A DNA stretch of 64,000 bases from Lepus europaeus (Eukaryota; Chordata; Mammalia; Lagomorpha; Leporidae): contig NC_084828.1 of NCBI RefSeq assembly GCF_033115175.1, positions 98,581,388-98,645,387 on the forward strand. Reading direction: 5' to 3'. This document shows positions 57,352 through 64,000 of the stretch, in pieces; position 1 is the first letter of the stretch, and every line of letters starts with the position of its first letter. The notes beneath the pieces were generated by a model that saw only the letters and a list, made by a program, of their open reading frames with translations, was not told the origin of the DNA and did no database searches. A program made the translations under genes and the position numbers.

Positions 57352-57870
57352 AACAAGCCACACACAGAAAGACAAACACCACAGGTTCTCCCTTATATGT
57401 GGGAGCTAAAATTAAAAAAAAAAAAAAACATGCTTCTGTATAGCAATCAGTATTGCTACAAATATAGTTTTGTCAAACATTGTTTTATATATCTTTTTCA
57501 AATAGTTAAGAATTACATACTACTGTAGTTTTAATGATCTGTGGTTATTTTTAAAATTTACTATATATGAGTGAAATTGACATCTTTTCATTTGATTATT
57601 GTTTATAGCCCTCGCCTATATTCCTGCTGAACAAAGGTCTTTGTACTTGTTAATTGTTGAACTGTTTATATGGTGGAGAATTAAGCCTTTGACTATAATG
57701 TAAATTAAAAATATGTTATCTGAAAAATTAAAACAGTGAGAGAGAAAGAGAGAGGGAGAACAGAGGGAGGAAAAGAGGCAGGGAGGAAGAGAAGTATCAT
57801 TATATTCAATGGAATAGTACCTATGAATTACATTAAATCTGTTCTGTATATATTAAAATAAATAAAAAGA
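57352..57870 (+). mobile_element. Older lagomorph L1 3' end (ORF2 terminus and 3'UTR)
   Basis: 'gacaaacaccacaggttctcc' with 'atatgtgggagctaaaa' is the L1 ORF2 terminal block. The 3'UTR ends 'attaaaataaataaaaag'. Same family as 53066-53880. Confidence 0.75.
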
Positions 57871-58311
57871 ACAATAGGAATTAACTTGAGCATTTTAAGT
57901 TCAGAGGAACATGATCATATTTATCTATAGCAAAAAATCCTTTTGGTTGCTAAATAGAGATTATTCTAGAGAAAAATCAGAATGTTTGCAAAAATACCAG
58001 TTCAAAGGTAACTGTGGTAATCCTGGTGTGGGTTGTGTGCAGTGTTAACCAGTGAAGATGGTAATAAAAGCGATTATGTGAGAGATATTTAGATGGCAAA
58101 ATCAACAGAGCTTGGATGTGGCAGAAAAGAGTACGTTGTTAAGACTGCCTCCTGGATTCCCAGTTCATGTTGGATAGTAGAGTAGTTTACTGAAATAAGA
58201 AAACTAAAAATATCAGGTCTTAGAAGAAAACTGTGAAGTCCATAACAAACATATCAACAGTGAAGTGCCTTTGGATTAGTCACGTGAAGATACCAAGGAG
58301 AGAGTAGAATC
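57871..58311. other. No recognised feature
   Basis: Possibly an old mammalian repeat; not assignable by eye. Confidence 0.4.
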
Positions 58312-61300
58312 ATGAATCTAGAGTCCCAAAGAGAGGTACAGTTTGAAAAAACTATTATAAATTTATATGCACCTAATTACAGGGCACTGGTTTATTTAAA
58401 AGATTTGTTAAGGCACTTAAAGGGAGACTTAGACTCCCATACAATAGTACTGTGGGACTTCAATACTCCACTCTCAGACAGATCAACCGGACAGAAGATC
58501 AACAAGGATACAGTAGATTTAATCGACACTTTACCCCAAATGGATCTAACAAATATCTACAGAACTATTCATCCTACACAGAAAGCATTTACATTCTTCT
58601 CAGCAGTACATGGAACCTACTCTAGGATTGACCACATACTAGGCCATAAAACAAGTCTCAGCAAATTCAAAAGAATTAGAATCATACAATACTGCTTCTC
58701 AGATCATAGGGGAATGAAGTTTGAAAATAGCAACTCAGGAATCCCTAGAGCACGTGCAAACACATGGAGATTGAACAACATGCTCCTGAATGAACACTGG
58801 GTCACAGAAGAAATCAAAAGAGAAATGAAAAATTTTCTGCAAGTAAATGAGGATAACAGCACAACATACCAAAACTTATGGGATACAGCAAAAGCAGTGT
58901 TAAGAGGAAAGTTTATAGCAATAGGTGCCTACATCAAGAAATTGGAAAGGCACCAAATAAATAAGCTTTCAATTCATATCAAGGGTCTAGAAAATCTGCA
59001 GCAAAACAGACCCAAATCTAGTAGGAGAAGAGAAATAATTAAAATCAGAGAAGAAATCAACAGGATTGAATCCAAAAAAACATTACAAAAAATCAGCCAA
59101 ACGAGGAGCTGGTTTTTTGAAAAAATAAACAAAATTGACACCCCATTGGCCCAACTAACTAAAAAAAGAAGAGAAAAGACCCAAATCAATAGGATCAGAG
59201 ATGAAATGGGAAACGTAACAACAGACACCACAGAAATAAAAAGAATCATCAGAAATTACTACAAGGGCTTGTATGCCAGCAAACAGGGAAATCTATCAGA
59301 AATGGACAGATTCCTGGACACATGCAACCTACCTAAATTGATCCATGAAGACATAGAAAACCTAAACAGACCCATAACTGAGACAGAAATTGAAACAGTA
59401 ATAAAGGCCCTCCCAACAAAGAAAAGCCCAGAACCAGATGGATTCACTGCTGAATTCTACCAGACATTTAAAGAAGAACTAACTCCAATTCTTCTCAAAC
59501 TATTCAGAGCAATCGAAAAAGAGGGACTCCTCCCAAATTCCTTCTATGAAGCCAGCATCACCTTAATCGCTAAGCCGGAAAAAGATGCAGCATTGAAAGA
59601 GAATTACAGACCAATATCCCTGATGAACATAGATGCAAAAATCCTCAATAAAATTCTGGCCAATAGAATGCAACAACACATCAGAAAGATCATCCACCCA
59701 AACCAAGTGGGATTTATCCTTGGTATGCAGGGATGCTTCAGTGTTTGCAAAACAATCAATGTGATACACCACATTAACAGACTGCAGAAGAAAAAACCAT
59801 ATTATTATCTCAATAGACACAGAGAAAGCATTTGATAAAATACAGCACCCTTGTTCTGGGTCCATGTGCATTTATGGGTCCCACACACTTTCACTGCCAT
59901 GGTGGCTGGGCCAGACTCTATCTCTTCTCCCTGGGGCGGGGGTCTACTCTGGCTGTGCTGGTGAGGCTTGTATGGAAGGAACATTCCTCAATACAATCAA
60001 AGCAATTTATGAAAAACCCACGGCCAACATCCTATTGAACAGGGAAAAGTTGGAAGCATTTCCACTGAGATCTGGTACTAGACAGGGATGCTCACTCTCA
60101 CCATTGCTATTCAATATAGTTCTGGAAGTTTTAGCCAGAGCTATTAGGCAAGAAAAAGAAATTAAAGGGATACAAATTGGGAAAGAAGAACTCAAACTAT
60201 CCCTCTTTGCAGATGATATGATTCTTTATTTAGGGAATCCAAAGAACTCTACTAAGAGATTATTGGAACTCATCGAAGAGTCTGGCAAAGTAGCAGGATA
60301 TAAAATCAATGCAGAAAAATCAACAGCCTTTGTATACACAGGCAATGCCACGGCTGAGAAAGAACTTCTAAGATCAATCCCATTCACAATAGCTACAAAA
60401 ACAATCCAATACCTTGGAATAAACTTAACCAAGGACGTTAAATATCTCTACGATGAAAATTATAAAATCTTAAACAAAGAAATAGGATACCAAAAAATGG
60501 AAAAATCTTCCATGCTCATGGATTGGAAGAATCAATATCATCAAAATGTCTATTCTCCCAAAAGCAATTTATACTTTCAATGGGATACCAATCAAAATAA
60601 CAAAGACATTCTCAGATCTGGAAAAAACAATGCTGAAATTCATATGGAGACATAGGAGACCTCGAATAGCCAAAGCAATCTTGTACAACAAAAACAAAGC
60701 CAGAGGTATCACAATAACAGATTTCAGGACATACTACAGGGCAGTTGTTATCAACACAGCATGGAACTGGTACAGAAACAGATGGATAGACCAATGGAAC
60801 AGAATAGAAACACCAGAAATCAATCCAAACATCTACAGCCAACTTATATTTGATCAAGGATCCAAAACCAATCCCTGGAGTAAGGACAGTCTATTCAACA
60901 AATGGTGCTGGGAAAATTGGATTTCCACATGCAGAAGCATGAAGCAAGACCCGTACCTTACACCTTACACAAAAATCCACTCAACATGGATTAAAGACAT
61001 AAATCTACAACCCAACACCATCAAATTATTAGAGAACATTGGAGATATCCTGCAAGATATAGGTACCAGCAAAGGCTTCTTGGAAAAGACCCCAGAAGCA
61101 CAGGCAGTCAAAGAAAAATTAACATTTGGGATTGCATCAAATTGAGAAGCTTCTGTACTGCAAAAGAAACAGTCAGGAAAATGAAGAGTCAACCAACAGA
61201 ATGGGAAAAAATATTTGCAAAGTATGCAACAGATAAAGGGTTCATAACCAGAATCTACAAAGAGATCAAGAAACTCCAAAACAACAAAACAAACAACCCA

Positions 61301-61822
61301 CTCAAGAGATGGGCCAAGGACCTCAATAGGCATTTTTCAAAAGAGGAAATCCAAATGGCCAACAGACACATGAAAAAATGTTCAAGATCACTAGCAATCA
61401 GGGAAGTGCAAATCAAAGCCACAATGAGGTTTCACCTCACCCCAGATAGGATGGCTCACATTCAGAAATCTACCAACAACAGATGCTGGCAAGGATGTGG
61501 GGAAAAAGGGACACTAACCCACTGTTGGTGGGAATGCAAACTGGTTAAGCCACTATGGAAGTCAGTCTGGAGATTCCTCAGAAACCTGAATATAACCCTA
61601 CCATACAACCCAGCCATCCCACTCCTTGGAATTTACCCAAAAGAAATTAAATTGGCAAACAAAAAAGCTGTCTGCACCTTAATGTTTATTGCAGCTCAAT
61701 TCACAGTATCTAAGACTGGGAATCAACCCAAATGCCCATCAACAGTGGACTGGATAAAGAAATTATGGGACATGTACTCTATAGAATACTATACAACATT
61801 AAAAAAAAAAAATGAAATCTAG
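58312..61822 (+). pseudogene. L1 ORF2 (endonuclease/reverse transcriptase) with frameshifts and a foreign block
   Basis: ORF2p nicks DNA and reverse-transcribes L1 and SINE RNA. The frame at 58312-59835 holds the C-terminal part of the endonuclease (WDFN where GDFN is expected, then IDHILG and the SDH motif at about 58700), the linker ([13 protein letters not shown]) and the start of reverse transcriptase ([19 protein letters not shown]). A 1-base loss near 59795 shifts frame. The native register continues through the insert at 59851-59974 into FADD (60206-60217). A 2-base loss near 60484 and a 1-base loss near 61115 shift frame again. The final frame (61142-61822) has the cysteine knuckle [18 protein letters not shown]. 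The first endonuclease half is missing. Not functional. Confidence 0.9.
59851..59974 (+). other. GC-rich foreign block inside L1 ORF2
   Basis: Between 'aaatacagcaccc' and 'gaaggaacattcctc', other L1 copies (8270-8300, 12985-13020) have 34 bases. Here there are 124 of unrelated, GC-richer sequence. The net gain of 90 bases preserves the reading frame, with no stop. Origin not recognised. Confidence 0.85.
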
Positions 61823-63149
61823 TCATTTGCAACAAAATGGAGGAATCTGGCAAACATCATGCTGAGTGAATTAAGCCAGTCCCAGAGGGACAAATATCAT
61901 ATGATATCATATGTTCTCCCTGATCAGTGACAACTAACTGAGCACCAAAAAGGAAACCCGTTGAAATGAAATGGACACTATGAGAAAGAGTGACTTGATT
62001 GGCCCTTGTTCTGACTGTTGATGTATCACTTAATACTTTATCACTTTTAATATTTTTTTGTTCTAGTTAATACTATTGGTTGAACTCTGTAATTAACACA
62101 CAATTATTCTTAGGTGTTTAAATGTAACTGAAAAGTGAACTCTGTTAAATATAAGAGTGGAAATAAGAGAGGGAGGGGATGTACAATTTGGGACATGCTC
62201 AAGCTGACTTGCCCCAAATGGTGGAGTTAGAAATGTGCCAGGGGATTCTAATTCAATCCCATCAAGATGGCATGTACCAATGCCATCTCACTAGTCCAAG
62301 TGATCAATTTCAGTTCACAATTGATCACACTGATAGGTCTAAGAGTCAAAGGGATCACATAAACAAGACTAGTGTCTGCTAATACTAACTGATAGAATCA
62401 AAAAGGGAGAGAACGATCCAACATGGGAAGTGCGATACACAGTAGACTCATAGAATGGCAGATGTCCTAAACAGCACTCTGGCCTCAGAATCAGCCCTTA
62501 AGGCATTCGGATCTGGCTGAAGAGCCCATGAGACTATTTTAGGCATGGAAAGCCAAGACACCCTGGCAAAAAAAAAAAAAAAAAAACTAAATGAAAGATC
62601 TCTGTGAGTGAGATCCCAGTAGAAAGAATGGGGCCATCAAAGAAAGAGGTACCTTTCTCTGAAGGGAGGAGAGAACTTCCACTTTGACTATGACCTTATC
62701 TGAATAAGATTGAAGTCAGCGAACTCAAAAGACTTCCATAGCCCTGGCAACTCATGACTAAGCCTAGGGAGGTTACTGACGCCATAAACAAGAGTGTCAA
62801 ACTGTTAAGTCAACAACAGGAGTCACTGTGCACTTACTCCTCATGTGGAATCTCTTAATGTGTTGTTCAATGTGAATTAATGCTATAACTAGTACTGAAA
62901 CAGTATTTTACACTTTATGTTCTGTGTGGGTACAAACTGATGAAATCTTTATTTAGTATATACTAAATTGATCTTCTGTATATAAGGATAATTGAAAATG
63001 AAACTTGATGTGAATGGAATGGAAGAGGGAGCAGAAGTTGGGAGGTTTGTGGGTCAGAGGCAATTTATGGGGGCGGGGGGGGAGCCACTGTAATCCATAA
63101 ACTGTACTTTGGAAATTTATATTGCTAATAAAAGTTAAAAAAAAAAAAG

Positions 63150-63842
63150 AAAAAAAAATCTCCTGAGTCAAAGGAAGCTACCCCTCTTTACTCATTCATT
63201 CAATTGTAATATTATTGAATTCTTACATTGTGCCAGGCACTGTATTAAAAACAGCTGGCAGGGAAAATACTAAGACACCAACTCTTCTCTCCAAGAACAG
63301 TTCCTCTATCTTTCCTACAAAGTAAGATCCAAATATTTTATATTGGTAATATTCCAGTTACTTCAAAATCAGGCCTCAAGTTACTCCACCATTTCCAAAG
63401 GTAAACACTCAAGCTCCAAAATCTTCCAGGCCAGTCAAACTATACTGCATGCAATCCTCCATACCTACATGAAGAGTTCTTCCCTCTTCATCTTTCTCCC
63501 ATCCCAGTGTTCCTCTAGCTCCTAGCTCAAGCTGCCTTCTTTCAATCCCCTCTACCCACGGCAAATTCTCCAGGAAGTGGATTGTTTCAGGTGCTTCCTC
63601 CCCAGCAGATTTTTCAGAGCTGAACAAGAATGTGAATTACTTTCTCTTCACTGCAAAATTCACAAATGTGTTTTCAATGGGAATTCCACCCCCAACAATT
63701 CAATTGGAGTATTGTTAGCAAAGACAAAATTCTTTAGCAGGTAGCCATTTTTGCAAATGATGTTAAGCCAAATGGTAAAGTGGGAATCATTCTCACTCTC
63801 ACAGTTTTCAGAACAGAACTTAAACTTTTTCTTTACATTATT
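63150..63842. other. Mostly unique sequence
   Basis: 63200-63250 ('ttacattgtgccaggcactg') is a possible antisense MIR scrap. No gene seen. Confidence 0.45.
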
Positions 63843-63884
63843 TTTTAAAGATTTATTTTATTTTAGGCTTTTTTCCAAAGATTT

Positions 63885-64000
63885 AGTGCTTGGGTCCTTG
63901 GACCCATGTGGGATTCTCAGAAGACGCTCCAGGCTCCTGGCTTCATCTTGCCCCAGCCCTAGCCCCAGCTGTTATAGCCATTTGGACAGTGAACCAATCT
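63885..64000 (+). mobile_element. C-SINE 3' half, cut by the window end
   Basis: 'agtgcttgggtccttggaccc', 'gctccaggctcctggcttc' and 'tttggacagtgaacc' match the C-SINE body. The head is missing and preceded by a T-rich stub (63843-63866, 'aaagatttattttatttt') that looks like an antisense C-SINE tail. Confidence 0.85.

Larger units (their letters stand above)
58312..63136 (+). mobile_element. Long 5'-truncated young L1 (most of ORF2 and 3'UTR)
   Basis: ORF2 begins within the endonuclease domain at about 58325. ORF2 remnant to 61822, 3'UTR to AATAAA-like 'gctaataaaag' and A-tail at about 63136. Internal A-run at 62568-62586 and G-rich block near 63020-63085. A possible imperfect duplication (aatct..gagtc at 58316 and 63157) is weak. 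This is the largest L1 coding remnant in the window. Confidence 0.92.

Overview
This window is mammalian, lagomorph and almost certainly rabbit (Oryctolagus) nuclear DNA. At least two dozen copies of the tRNA-derived rabbit C-SINE and several L1 copies sharing one lagomorph 3'UTR are present, alongside older eutherian repeats (L1M, MLT1/MST LTRs, MER5A, Tigger/MER2-like, mariner MITEs, MIR). I found no intact host protein-coding gene. The window reads as intergenic or intronic, AT-rich DNA assembled by nested retrotransposition, plus one processed pseudogene (PGAM1). Family names rest on recognition by eye; no database search was run.

Layout: 1-1020 is an internally deleted L1 (5'UTR-like sequence joined to 3'UTR). 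An old L1 ORF2 starts at about 1037. It is split at 1194 by a 5.2-kb insertion (1195-6403) and resumes at 6418, running to about 11755 with three C-SINEs inside. The insertion is the most unusual object here: an L1 5'UTR and ORF1, then no ORF2 but about 2.7 kb of unrelated sequence that includes a retrovirus-like gag zinc-knuckle remnant, then an L1 3'UTR, a 90-bp 3' transduction with its own AATAAA, poly(A) and a 14-bp target-site duplication. It therefore moved as one transcript, like an ORF1-only half-L1. 11760-17640 holds three more old L1 segments, one carrying a nearly identical inverted copy of the 3'UTR found 3.5 kb upstream.

17641-18640 is a C-SINE cluster with re-used target sites and a (GGAA)27 tract. 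18650-22050 is an ancient sense L1M, and 22060-30800 is mostly an ancient antisense L1M. The latter is interrupted by a C-SINE, a young L1 3' end and the scrambled PGAM1 pseudogene (28777-29991). 31000-46930 is old DNA with scattered C-SINEs, MLT1/MST LTRs, DNA-transposon MITEs and a 2.3-kb young L1 (33317-35634). 46929-50130 has C-SINEs, an ancient L1M and an end-less antisense L1 piece. 50130-58310 holds a Tigger-like element, a MITE, a tandem C-SINE pair, MIR, MLT1 and an old L1 3' end. 58312-63136 is a long 5'-truncated young L1 whose ORF2 carries a foreign GC-rich block that keeps the frame. The window ends inside a C-SINE.

Functionally the parts relate as parasite and host of retrotransposition. 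L1 ORF2 protein made elsewhere would have mobilised the C-SINEs, the PGAM1 mRNA copy and the ORF2-less chimera in trans. All TPRT insertions described with clear duplications show A-tails and TT/AAAA-type target sites.
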